Below, in pieces: positions 1-6,571 of a stretch of DNA of 11,625 nt. The DNA lies in contig LADV01000139.1 of the NCBI GenBank assembly GCA_000961805.1, positions 1 through 11,625 of the forward strand, read 5' to 3'. Made by a program: the position numbers and the translations under genes. Numbering within the stretch: position 1 is the first letter of the stretch; each line of letters begins with the position of its first letter. The DNA is from Peptococcaceae bacterium BRH_c23. Lineage in GTDB: Bacteria > Bacillota_B > Desulfitobacteriia > Desulfitobacteriales > Desulfitobacteriaceae. The notes beneath the pieces are model-generated. The model made no database searches. It saw only the letters and a program-made list of their open reading frames with translations, and was not told the DNA's origin.

Positions 1-954
1 GTGTCTGTGGCTACAGTCTCCCGAGTGATTAACAAAACGGACTCTGTGAATCCCGAGACCGCAGGGCAAGTACTGAAGGCGATTGAGCAGCTTCAATACG
101 AGCCAAATGCTGTAGCTCGGGGTCTAGCGGGCAAGAAGATGGGGATCATTGCCTTAATCCTGCCGGATATATTGAATCCGTTTTTTCCTGCTTTGGCCCG
201 CGGTGTCGAAGATGTAGCCCATAAGAAAGGCCTAACGGTTATCTTGGGCAACTCAGATGATCTAGGCTTAAAAGAAAGTTCTTATATCAAAGTCCTCAAA
301 AAAAAGTATGTGGATGGCTTCATCTTCGCATCGAATACAATTCGTGAAGAGGATGTCGAAGCGCTAAGAAACGAACGTATCCCGATTGTTTTGTTAGATA
401 GGGGCCTGAATACTGCATCCTGTGCAGTGATACGCTCCAATAACCGACAAGGGGCGAAAATTGCTGTTCAACATTTAATAGAGCAGGGCTGTCAGAGGAT
501 CGCTCATATTTACGGGCCACAGGAATTTATCACGGCTCGAGAGCGCATGCTTGGTTATGAGGAAGTCGCTGGAAGATTAAATGGGTATTCGCCCAGTTTA
601 ATGGTCTCGGGAAACTTTGATATCGATAGTGGCAGAAAAGCTGTGGAACAGCTTCTTGCCCGTCATCCTGATCTGGATGGAATCTTTGCCGGAAATGATC
701 TTATGGCGGTAGGGGCTCTTAAAGCTCTGAATGAACGAGGAATCCGAGTCCCAGAACAAGTCAAAGTCTGCGGGTTCGATGGAATTGGTTTAACAGAGAT
801 TACCGAACCGGAATTAACGACCGTGGCCCAGCCGGTCTATGAAATGGGTGGATTAGCTGCTCGGATTTTATTGGACGAAATCGAGAGCGGGGTCCGTAAG
901 AATAAGCTCATTGAGCTGGACGTTACATTAATTCCCAGAAAATCGACCCAATAG
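1..954 (+). CDS. rbsR: Ribose operon repressor RbsR, LacI family (5' end cut by window)
   Basis: This is a LacI/GalR-type transcription repressor whose N-terminus lies outside the window. The first codon here, GTG, is not the start: the reading VSVATVSRVIN is the recognition-helix part of a LacI helix-turn-helix, which normally follows about 12 more residues. A hinge helix (PNAVARGLA, about residues 35-43) leads into a periplasmic-binding-protein-like effector domain beginning GIIALILPDILNPFFPALARG. The C-terminus (LIPRKST) is the usual LacI-family end. Assignment to RbsR rests on its place as first gene of an rbsRKDACB operon and on resemblance to B. subtilis RbsR (NPFFPxLARGxED, GNSD). By family knowledge it should repress the operon by binding an operator upstream of this window and release it when ribose or a ribose derivative is present. 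The effector is inferred. rbsK follows after 12 nt. Confidence 0.9.
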   Translation: MSVATVSRVINKTDSVNPETAGQVLKAIEQLQYEPNAVARGLAGKKMGIIALILPDILNPFFPALARGVEDVAHKKGLTVILGNSDDLGLKESSYIKVLKKKYVDGFIFASNTIREEDVEALRNERIPIVLLDRGLNTASCAVIRSNNRQGAKIAVQHLIEQGCQRIAHIYGPQEFITARERMLGYEEVAGRLNGYSPSLMVSGNFDIDSGRKAVEQLLARHPDLDGIFAGNDLMAVGALKALNERGIRVPEQVKVCGFDGIGLTEITEPELTTVAQPVYEMGGLAARILLDEIESGVRKNKLIELDVTLIPRKSTQ

Positions 955-966
955 GAGGAGACTTAT

Positions 967-1890
967 ATGGACTTACGACCTAAGATTGTCGTCATAGGTA
1001 GTCTGAATATGGATTTGGTCGTCAAAGCCGTGCGTGCTCCTAAGCGCGGGGAAACGGTTCACGGAGATGAAATTCATTTTGTTCCCGGTGGCAAAGGTGC
1101 CAACCAAGCGGTGGGCTTAGCTCGATTAGGTGCTCAGACCACGATGATCGGTGCGGTTGGGTCCGATGCTTTTGGAGTGGAACTCATGAAGGCCTTGCAG
1201 AAGGATGGCGTAAATACCTCGAGCATTAAAGTGCTCGATTCAGAAGCGACAGGCATTGCCTCGATCCTCCTAGCTGAGGGGGATAACAGTATCGTGGTGG
1301 TTCCAGGAGCGAATGCCCAGTGTTTACCTGAGGATTTGGAACGGTATGAGGAAATAATTACCGAAGCAGATCTTGTGCTCCTACAATTAGAGATTCCGCT
1401 AGTGACCGTGGAGCATGCGATTAAATTGGCACGAAAGCACGGGAAGCCCGTGATGCTCAATCCAGCCCCAGCCCTAAGCCTTTCTCGGGATCTTCTCAGC
1501 AAAGTGGATTATTTAACCCCTAATCGTTCCGAACTCGCCTTGCTGACAAACATGTCCGAAGAGTCTACGATTGCTCAAGGAATTGAGAGTTTATTGGAAA
1601 TTGGAGTTTTGTGTTGTGTCACGACTTTGGGAGCAGAGGGAGTTGCTCTCATGGAAAAAGGCGGCAGCTTGGTTGTCGTTTCAGGCCATAAGGTCCCTGT
1701 CGTAGATACTACAGGAGCAGGAGATGCCTTCAACGCTGGTTTGGCATATGCTCTAGCCCAGAAGAAATCCATTCGAGAAGCCGCGGAATTTGCAGTTCAG
1801 GTTTCGGCCCTTGCCGTGACTAAATTCGGAGCTCAGGGTGGGATGCCAACTTTGGCCGAGGTAGAAGCGTATCAGGAGGGGCGACGATGA
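967..1890 (+). CDS. rbsK: Ribokinase RbsK
   Basis: A cytoplasmic PfkB-family kinase that phosphorylates D-ribose with ATP to ribose-5-phosphate, which can enter the pentose phosphate pathway. The 307-residue length is normal for ribokinases. Visible signatures are GSLNMDLVV (Asp16, a sugar contact in E. coli ribokinase), GGKGANQAVG at residues 41-50 (the first PfkB signature, sugar binding) and DTTGAGDAFNAG from residue 247 (second signature, anion hole, with Asp253 as catalytic base). NPAP and TPN motifs around residues 165-190 also fit the family. The ATG is preceded by a strong AGGAGG with good spacing, 12 nt after the rbsR stop. The last four bases overlap the rbsD start (ATGA), which points to translational coupling. 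Other PfkB sugar kinases are possible in principle, but the operon context and the sugar-site motifs favour ribose strongly. Confidence 0.96.
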   Translation: MDLRPKIVVIGSLNMDLVVKAVRAPKRGETVHGDEIHFVPGGKGANQAVGLARLGAQTTMIGAVGSDAFGVELMKALQKDGVNTSSIKVLDSEATGIASILLAEGDNSIVVVPGANAQCLPEDLERYEEIITEADLVLLQLEIPLVTVEHAIKLARKHGKPVMLNPAPALSLSRDLLSKVDYLTPNRSELALLTNMSEESTIAQGIESLLEIGVLCCVTTLGAEGVALMEKGGSLVVVSGHKVPVVDTTGAGDAFNAGLAYALAQKKSIREAAEFAVQVSALAVTKFGAQGGMPTLAEVEAYQEGRR

Positions 1891-2282
1891 AAAAGATCGG
1901 CATCTTAAACAGTGAAATATCCCGAGTGATTAGCGAGCTTGGGCATATGGATAGGATTGTCATAGCGGATGCAGGGTTACCTATACCATCTCATGTCAAA
2001 AGAATTGACTTGGCATTAAAAGAAGGAGTCCCATCGTTCATTGAGACGGTCGAAACCGTCCTCCACGAAATGTTTGTGGAAAAGGCATATGTCGCGCAAG
2101 AAATGGGATCGGTAAGCGCTACTAAAAAGGAAGAGCTAATTGGGTTGTTACCAGGTGTTCAGATTAAGGTCATCACGCATGAAGAGTTGAAAGCCTTAAC
2201 TCATCAGGCCAAGGCTGTGATTCGTACGGGGGAGTTTACTCCTTATGCCAATGTCGTCCTTGAAGCGGGCGTAATCTTCTAA
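1887..2282 (+). CDS. rbsD: D-ribose pyranase RbsD
   Basis: A cytoplasmic mutarotase-like enzyme that interconverts the beta-pyranose and beta-furanose forms of D-ribose, so that imported ribose becomes usable by ribokinase. At 131 residues it has the same length as the B. subtilis protein. The family's active-site residues are visible at the expected numbers: His20 (in SELGH), Asp28 (IADAGLPIP), His98, His106, and Tyr120 and Asn122 in the C-terminal RTGEFTPYANVVLEAGV motif. The family forms a ring-shaped oligomer, which cannot be judged here. The start overlaps the rbsK stop by 4 nt and its ribosome binding site AGGAGGGG sits within the end of rbsK. The fucose mutarotase FucU is a relative, but the ribose neighbours make RbsD the clear choice. 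Confidence 0.96.
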   Translation: MKKIGILNSEISRVISELGHMDRIVIADAGLPIPSHVKRIDLALKEGVPSFIETVETVLHEMFVEKAYVAQEMGSVSATKKEELIGLLPGVQIKVITHEELKALTHQAKAVIRTGEFTPYANVVLEAGVIF

Positions 2283-2304
2283 AAATTCAAAGGAGGGATT
2301 AGGT

Positions 2305-3801
2305 ATGACGGATCTCTTGACCATGGAGGGCATCAACAAGAGCTTCAGTGGAGTTAAGGTGTTAGAAGATGTTCAGTTTTCTCTTCGCCAAGGGGAAGTC
2401 CATGCCTTGATGGGAGAGAATGGTGCGGGTAAGTCAACCCTGATGAAAATCCTTTCTGGAATTTATAGTAAAGATGCCGGCTCTATTCTGATTTGCGGAA
2501 CCGAGTCCGTGGCTTCTTCGCCTAAAACTGCCCAAGCTTTAGGAGTAGCGATCATCCATCAGGAACTTAACATGATCCCCGATCTATCTATTCAAGAAAA
2601 TATATTTTTAGGACGCGAGTTTAAATGGGGTCGGTCGGGCTTTGTTAACTGGTCCAAAATGCGTACCGAAGCGAAGAACTATTTACAGCAACTCGGGATG
2701 GATTTGAACCCAGATAGTCTAGTGGGGGAACTATCTGTCGGACAGCAGCAAATGGTAGAAATCGCCAAAGCGCTTTCCATGCACGCTAAAATTCTGGTTC
2801 TTGACGAGCCGACGGCGGCTTTGACCAAACGAGAAATCGAGAAGCTCTTCCAGCTTATTGAAACCTTGAAAACCCAAGGGGTGGGAATGATCTACATTTC
2901 CCATCGTATGGAGGAAATCTTCCAGATCAGTGATCGGATCACGGTGTTGCGAGATGGTCGTTATATAGGTACACGGGATACGAACGTAACTACGATGGAT
3001 GAGTTAGTTCAGATGATGGTTGGCCGGGAGATCAAAGAGCGTTTCCCTAAGGTAGACACGAAAATCGGGGAAGAGCGTCTACGTGTGGAAGGGTTAGCTC
3101 AAGAAGGAAAACTCTATGATATTAACTTCAGTGTACGGGCTGGAGAAATCCTAGGAATTGCGGGTTTAATGGGAGCTGGACGATCGGAATTAGCCAAAGC
3201 GTTGTTTGGAGTAGGGAAGTATCAAGGGAAGATCTTCGTGAATGGAAAACCTGTAACGATTAAGAGCCCTGCCGAAGGGATTAAGGTCGGTCTGGCCTTG
3301 ATTACGGAGGACCGGAAAGGGGAAGGTCTTGTCACTAATCTCTCGGTTCGAGAAAATCTAGCCTTACCGAATTTACGCTCTCTATCACGCTTGGGGTTTA
3401 TCAGTCATCGGCTGGAACAGGAATTTGTGGACGATAGTATTAAGAAACTGAACGTGAAAGTCCATCATTCCGGGCAATGGGTGAGCTCTTTAAGTGGAGG
3501 AAATCAGCAGAAGGTCGTGATCGGTAAGTGGCTAGCAACAAAACCTAACGTTTTAATCCTCGATGAACCGACACGAGGTGTGGATATCGGGGCTAAACGT
3601 GAAATCTATGATCTGATGAATCAGCTCGTTCAAAAGGGCGTTGCCATTATCATGATTTCCTCAGAACTTCCAGAGGTCCTCGGAATGAGTGATCGAGTAC
3701 TCGTCATGCATGAAGGACGAATCACTGGGGAATTTTCACGCGAAAACGCGACACAAGAAACGATTATGATGGCTGCAACAGGAGGGAAAAGTCATGGGTA
3801 A
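2305..3801 (+). CDS. rbsA: Ribose ABC transporter ATP-binding protein RbsA
   Basis: The energising subunit of the ribose importer, a fused pair of ABC ATPase domains at the cytoplasmic face of RbsC. The 498-residue length is typical of the CUT2 carbohydrate ATPases. Domain 1 has Walker A GENGAGKS (residues 37-44), signature LSVGQQQ (about 143-149) and Walker B ILVLDEPTAAL (from about 163). Domain 2 has a degenerate Walker A, GLMGAGRSE (from about 287, with Arg in place of the usual Lys), then LSGGNQQ (396-402) and LILDEPTRGVDIGAK (from about 417). The degenerate second nucleotide site is usual for RbsA, MglA and XylG and is not damage. The ATG follows AGGAGGG by 7 nt, 22 nt after rbsD. The 3' end overlaps rbsC by 8 nt. 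Ribose as substrate is taken from the operon, since the ATPase alone does not show the sugar. Confidence 0.96.
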   Translation: MTDLLTMEGINKSFSGVKVLEDVQFSLRQGEVHALMGENGAGKSTLMKILSGIYSKDAGSILICGTESVASSPKTAQALGVAIIHQELNMIPDLSIQENIFLGREFKWGRSGFVNWSKMRTEAKNYLQQLGMDLNPDSLVGELSVGQQQMVEIAKALSMHAKILVLDEPTAALTKREIEKLFQLIETLKTQGVGMIYISHRMEEIFQISDRITVLRDGRYIGTRDTNVTTMDELVQMMVGREIKERFPKVDTKIGEERLRVEGLAQEGKLYDINFSVRAGEILGIAGLMGAGRSELAKALFGVGKYQGKIFVNGKPVTIKSPAEGIKVGLALITEDRKGEGLVTNLSVRENLALPNLRSLSRLGFISHRLEQEFVDDSIKKLNVKVHHSGQWVSSLSGGNQQKVVIGKWLATKPNVLILDEPTRGVDIGAKREIYDLMNQLVQKGVAIIMISSELPEVLGMSDRVLVMHEGRITGEFSRENATQETIMMAATGGKSHG

Positions 3802-4732
3802 GGTCCAGGGGAAAAGTGGGATTCTGCAGCGCTTGGGACCCCTTGTGGGTTTGATTCTTATCGTCTTTATCTTATCGATTATCAATTCCGATTTTCTGAC
3901 CGTGAGCAATATTTTTAACGTGCTCCGACAGGTTTCCATTAATGCCTTGATTGCCTATGGGATGACGTTTGTCATTCTGACCGGAGGGATCGACCTCTCT
4001 GTCGGTTCGATTATTGCTCTTTCTAGTGCCTTTGCTGCAGGGATGATGGCCACAGGCGGAAATTCTTGGTTAGCAATCGGGGTAGCCGTGCTGTCTGGGA
4101 CTTTAATGGGAACCATAAATGGGGTCGTCATTGCTCGAGGAAAAATAGCCCCGTTTATTGCCACGCTGGCGACCATGACGATTTTCCGCGGCTTAACCTT
4201 GGTTTATACAGAAGCGAAACCGATTACTGGATTTCCTGACGCGTTTGGCTTGATTGGACGAGGGTATCTCTTCCAAATCCCAATGCCCGTAATTTGGATG
4301 CTGGTAGCCTTTGGGGCACTCTATGTCATCTTAAAATTTACATCCTTTGGACGCCACGTTTTTGCCTTGGGAGGAAACGAAGAAGCAACGCGCCTTTCGG
4401 GTATCAATACAAATCGAGTCAAGATCCTTGTTTACAGTATTAGTGGGTTAATGGCATCTTTGAGTGGGATTATCCTAACTTCGCGCTTGAATTCTGCTCA
4501 ACCAACTGCCGGGACGTCGTATGAGCTTGATGCGATTGCCGCCGTGGTCTTAGGCGGCACGAGTCTCTCGGGGGGTAAAGGGTGGATCGCGGGAACCTTA
4601 ATTGGGGCAATGATTATTGGGATTCTTGATAACGGCTTAAATCTTATGAATGTTTCATCGTTTTACCAGCAGGTTGTTAAGGGTGGAGTCATTTTGCTGG
4701 CGGTCTTACTAGATCGGTCAAAAGGGAAATAG
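3794..4732 (+). CDS. rbsC: Ribose ABC transporter permease RbsC
   Basis: The membrane channel subunit of the ribose importer, of the BPD_transp_2 (CUT2) permease family. It is 312 residues, close to the usual 310-325, and is built almost wholly of hydrophobic segments, beginning with one at about residues 13-29 (LGPLVGLILIVFILSII). Family signatures are GGIDLSVGSIIALSS in the first third, KIAPFIATLATMTIFRGL in the middle, and AVVLGGTSLSGGKGWIAGTLIGA near the C-terminus. The ATG overlaps the end of rbsA by 8 nt and is preceded by GGAGGG with 7 nt spacing, which fits coupled translation of ATPase and permease. A short charged tail (DRSKGK) ends the protein. Sugar specificity is inferred from RbsK, RbsD and RbsB in the same operon. 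Confidence 0.96.
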   Translation: MGKVQGKSGILQRLGPLVGLILIVFILSIINSDFLTVSNIFNVLRQVSINALIAYGMTFVILTGGIDLSVGSIIALSSAFAAGMMATGGNSWLAIGVAVLSGTLMGTINGVVIARGKIAPFIATLATMTIFRGLTLVYTEAKPITGFPDAFGLIGRGYLFQIPMPVIWMLVAFGALYVILKFTSFGRHVFALGGNEEATRLSGINTNRVKILVYSISGLMASLSGIILTSRLNSAQPTAGTSYELDAIAAVVLGGTSLSGGKGWIAGTLIGAMIIGILDNGLNLMNVSSFYQQVVKGGVILLAVLLDRSKGK

Positions 4733-4934
4733 TCAATCCTTAAGTTGAAAGGGTAAATTTTCTGATCTCCACTGAATGGAACAACGGTTTCGTCAGTTGT
4801 GGATATATAGGTTCTCTTAAGGGGGAGGATGCGAAAGCTTAGAAACGTCCTTAGAGTTATAGTTTATCATTACTAGTACACATCTTATGGAAATATGGTG
4901 GCTAAGCCACCCTAATAGAAAGGAAGAGTAAAAA
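4733..4934 (+). other. rbsC-rbsB intergenic spacer, 202 nt
   Basis: A non-coding gap within an otherwise tightly packed operon. There is no intrinsic terminator in it: no hairpin is followed by a T-run. I see no convincing sigma-A promoter. TTGAAA near 4745 and TATATA near 4804 exist but are not properly spaced partners. A small perfect hairpin (4897-4911, listed separately) lies just before the rbsB ribosome binding site. A very short reading frame (ATG at 4829, 15 codons) sits directly against GGGGGAGG, too close for a normal start. Most likely it is a 5' leader or mRNA-processing region that lets rbsB be expressed at a different level from rbsAC, which is an inference. Confidence 0.5.
4897..4911 (+). 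promoter_or_regulatory. Perfect small hairpin upstream of the rbsB ribosome binding site
   Basis: GGTGGC-TAA-GCCACC is a perfect 6-bp GC-rich stem with a 3-nt loop. It lies 7 nt upstream of the AAGGAAG ribosome binding site of rbsB. It has no T-run after it, so it is not an intrinsic terminator. Its place at the 5' edge of the binding-protein message suggests a stabilising stem or processing block that raises rbsB mRNA relative to rbsAC. The structure is seen directly and the role is inferred. Confidence 0.5.
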
Positions 4935-5867
4935 ATGAAAAGAAAAAATAGGATATGGATGATGATCCTCGTAGTTCTCATGTCAATAAGCCTCATTGGT
5001 TGTGGAACGACTGATTCCAAATTAGAAACGAAAGAAGCACCTAAACCAGCCAGTAAAGTGACCATTGGTTTTTCGATCTCCACATTAAACAACCCATTCT
5101 TTGTAACCCTCAAAGAAGGTGCTGAAAAAGCAGCTAAAGACGCTGGTGCAGACCTGTTAGTTGTAGATGCTCGTGATAATACCGCTAAGCAAATCAGCGA
5201 TATTGAAGACTTGATCCAGAAAAAAGTCAGCGTGATTCTGATTAACCCAACTGACAGTGCAGCGGTTGTTTCAGCCGTCGAATCGGCTAACAAAGCCAAC
5301 ATTCCTGTGATCACGGTTGACCGAGCTTCCAATGGCGGCAAAGTCGTTTCTCATATCGCTTCCGATAACGTCAAAGGTGGTAGCATGGCTGCCGAATATA
5401 TTATGAAAACCCTGAACAACAAAGGAAACTTAGTAGAATTGCAAGGGATTGCGGGAACATCGGCAGCACGTGATCGGGGCCAAGGTTTCCATAATATTGT
5501 GGACGGCAAAGATGGCGTGAAAGTCGTAGCTTCTCAACCTGCTGACTTTGATCGTGCTAAAGGTTTAAAAGTTATGGAGAATATCCTACAAGGCAATAAA
5601 GACATTCAAGCTGTGTTCGCACATAATGATGAAATGGCCTTAGGGGCTCTCAGTGCCATTGAAGCTTCAGGCAAGAAAATCATGGTGGTAGGCTTTGACG
5701 CGACAGATGATGCTGTGAAATCCGTTAAAGAGGGAAAAATGGCAGCAACAGTTGCTCAGAAACCCGATTTGATTGGTAAAACTTCGTTAGAAATCGCCCT
5801 TAAAGTGGCTAAAGGGGAAAAAGTTGAAGCGAGTATCCCAGTTGCGTTAGAGTTGGTTACAAAGTAA
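4935..5867 (+). CDS. rbsB: Ribose-binding lipoprotein RbsB
   Basis: The solute-binding subunit of the ribose importer, anchored outside the membrane. A type II signal peptide is clear: basic MKRKNR, a hydrophobic stretch at residues 8-20, and lipobox L-I-G-C with the lipidated Cys at 23. The mature protein is a two-lobed type 1 sugar-binding protein. Aligning by eye with E. coli RbsB, nearly every ribose contact is kept: Asn53, Phe55 and Phe56 (TLNNPFF), Asp129 and Arg130 (VDR), Arg181 (SAARDRGQGF), Phe205 (PADFDR), Asn231 (HNDEMALG), Asp255 (GFDAT) and Gln275 (VAQKPD). This makes ribose the best-supported ligand and fixes the specificity of the whole operon. The ATG follows AAGGAAG with about 9 nt spacing. 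It is the last gene before the operon terminator. Confidence 0.97.
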   Translation: MKRKNRIWMMILVVLMSISLIGCGTTDSKLETKEAPKPASKVTIGFSISTLNNPFFVTLKEGAEKAAKDAGADLLVVDARDNTAKQISDIEDLIQKKVSVILINPTDSAAVVSAVESANKANIPVITVDRASNGGKVVSHIASDNVKGGSMAAEYIMKTLNNKGNLVELQGIAGTSAARDRGQGFHNIVDGKDGVKVVASQPADFDRAKGLKVMENILQGNKDIQAVFAHNDEMALGALSAIEASGKKIMVVGFDATDDAVKSVKEGKMAATVAQKPDLIGKTSLEIALKVAKGEKVEASIPVALELVTK

Positions 5868-5880
5868 TAGAAAGCAATAA

Positions 5881-5914
5881 AAGAGGTTGGAGCACGTGCT
5901 TCGACCTCTTTTTT
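5881..5914 (+). terminator. Intrinsic terminator of the rbs operon
   Basis: AAGAGGT pairs with ACCTCTT around an inner AGC-ACGT-GCT helix, giving a stem of about 13 bp with a U·G-rich middle, followed at once by a run of six T. It begins 13 nt after the rbsB stop. An A-rich stretch just upstream (AATAAAA) could let it work on the other strand too, though no minus-strand gene is seen nearby. Confidence 0.93.
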
Positions 5915-6226
5915 CGAGTTTTAGTTCGAAGTGAGTTTAAAAATTGAGGTTATTAATAACTGTTATCGGAACCAATGGATTTTTGGTTACTCCATTTTAT
6001 AATATATATCCTTGATATACCCCTTTGGGGCATATTTTTGAGATGTTTACGCACAAGGCGCTACGGTGGTGCAGATGATAACCGCCCTGCCAGTCAGCGA
6101 TATGAATGGGCTATAGATTACACTTTTAAAGATTTGGAGGTCAATAGTCGTTGATACTATTCCTAACGGTCATCCGGATGATGGTATGTATTTCATTTCG
6201 GAATTTTCAAACATCATTTATAATAG
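5915..6226. other. rbs-trp intergenic region without a convincing gene
   Basis: This 312-nt stretch between the rbs terminator and the trp promoter holds no reading frame I can assign. What can be seen: a 12-bp perfect palindrome GTTATTAATAAC at 5949-5960; alternative small stems at about 5969-5996 (AACCA/TGGTT against AATGGA/TCCATT); a terminator-like hairpin at 6016-6039; a more GC-rich 24-codon open stretch at 6042-6116 that may be a coding relic; and a 12-bp perfect palindrome TCATCCGGATGA at 6170-6181. A TATAAT at 6219-6224 has only a weak -35 (TTTCGG, 17 nt spacing). Their roles are unknown. Confidence 0.5.
6016..6039 (+). terminator. Possible second terminator-like hairpin
   Basis: TAT-A-CCCC-TTT-GGGG-C-ATA forms a short hairpin (four G-C pairs plus three A-T pairs across one A/C mismatch) followed by five T. 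It lies about 100 nt after the main rbs terminator and could be a back-up stop for read-through. The stem is short and I hold it with low confidence. Confidence 0.4.
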
Positions 6227-6255
6227 TTGACAAACAATATTAATACGCGTATTAT
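6227..6255 (+). promoter_or_regulatory. Sigma-A type promoter of the trp operon
   Basis: The -35 box is a perfect TTGACA at 6227-6232 and the -10 box is TATTAT at 6250-6255, with the ideal 17-nt spacing. Transcription should begin near 6262, giving a leader of roughly 300 nt that contains the T-box. No other promoter of this quality lies between the rbs terminator and trpE. The -10 box is overlapped by a perfect palindrome, listed separately. Confidence 0.88.
6241..6254. promoter_or_regulatory. Perfect 14-bp palindrome over the trp -10 box
   Basis: TAATACGCGTATTA is a perfect inverted repeat that covers the end of the promoter spacer and five of six bases of the -10 box. This is where a repressor dimer would block polymerase. 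I do not recognise it as a site of a named regulator. The palindrome is seen directly and the operator role is inferred. Chance remains possible, because the flanking DNA is AT-rich and a -10 box is itself nearly palindromic. Confidence 0.4.
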
Positions 6256-6287
6256 AAGTACTAATTTAATAGCTCCAAAAAACCATT

Positions 6288-6550
6288 GATGTGGAGATAA
6301 AAACAAATCGTGCACTTTCAGAGAGCCGGAGTTGCTGTGAACCGGTAGAACGCAGAATGTTAAATGGACCACGGAGGGCGCGGTGAAAGGCTTTAGCCGA
6401 GTATTTCGCGACGTGAAGGCATACGTCAGTTGCCAGGAATATGATAGTATTCTGATAAGCGTGCGGTTTTTCCGCAAAGCAAGGTGGCACCGCGGGTATT
6501 TGTTTTTTCAAACCCGTCCTTGACTATATAGTCTTGGGCGGGTTTTTTTT
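6288..6550 (+). promoter_or_regulatory. Tryptophan-specific T-box leader riboswitch
   Basis: The leader RNA senses uncharged tRNA-Trp and controls read-through into trpE. Stem I closes with GTGG (6291-6294) and CCAC (6369-6372). Above it is an internal loop whose 3' strand holds the specifier UGG (6365-6367) followed by A, then AACA/TGTT and TGC/GCA pairs. The distal part has the AGAGAG bulge region (6320-6325) and the conserved loop GTTGCTGTGAA capped by CCGG/CCGG (6326-6345). Stem III is TGCGG-TTTTT-CCGCA (6462-6476). The T-box sequence AAGGTGGCACCGCGG is at 6481-6495. Its UGGC bulge (6485-6488) pairs with a GCCA-3' end, as expected for tRNA-Trp with G73. CGGGT (6493-6497) can pair with ACCCG (6512-6516) to form the antiterminator, in competition with the terminator. 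By family knowledge, low charged tRNA-Trp should turn the operon on. Confidence 0.95.
6510..6550 (+). terminator. T-box terminator in front of trpE
   Basis: AAACCCGTCC pairs with GGGCGGGTTT (one G·U), and inside this GACTA pairs with TAGTC across a TT/TT internal loop. A run of eight T follows at 6543-6550. The 5' arm is shared with the antiterminator, so this is the off-state of the Trp T-box. Confidence 0.94.
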
Positions 6551-6571
6551 GTGCCGTCCACGGATGGACTA

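Noticed and set aside
1..3. GTG at the first base as the start codon of rbsR
   Set aside because: The following residues are the middle of a LacI helix-turn-helix (VSVATVSRV). The real start must lie about 12 codons upstream, outside the window.
3160..3190. Degenerate Walker A in the second ABC domain of RbsA as a sign of damage
   Set aside because: GAGRSE in place of GxGKST is normal for RbsA, MglA and XylG-type fused ATPases.
4829..4876. 15-codon reading frame (MRKLRNVLRVIVYHY) upstream of rbsB with GGGGGAGG before it
   Set aside because: The Shine-Dalgarno-like sequence touches the ATG, so the spacing is unsuitable, and the peptide has no recognisable feature. Probably chance.
4733..4934. 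CcpA catabolite-response element or LacI-type operator in the rbsC-rbsB gap
   Set aside because: AACGGTTTCGT near 4783 has a loosely palindromic look but does not match the cre consensus or a full LacI-family operator. The operon's control sites should lie upstream of rbsR, outside the window.
4817..5341. 174-codon minus-strand reading frame opposite rbsB
   Set aside because: It is the shadow of a well-supported gene. It has no ribosome binding site or recognisable domain and carries reverse-complement codon patterns. The same holds for the other antisense frames in the window.
6151..6243. 30-codon reading frame from TTG, 9 nt after GGAGGT, ending inside the trp promoter
   Set aside because: The spacing is acceptable, but the start is TTG, the peptide resembles nothing I know and the frame runs through the -35 box. 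Not enough to call a gene.
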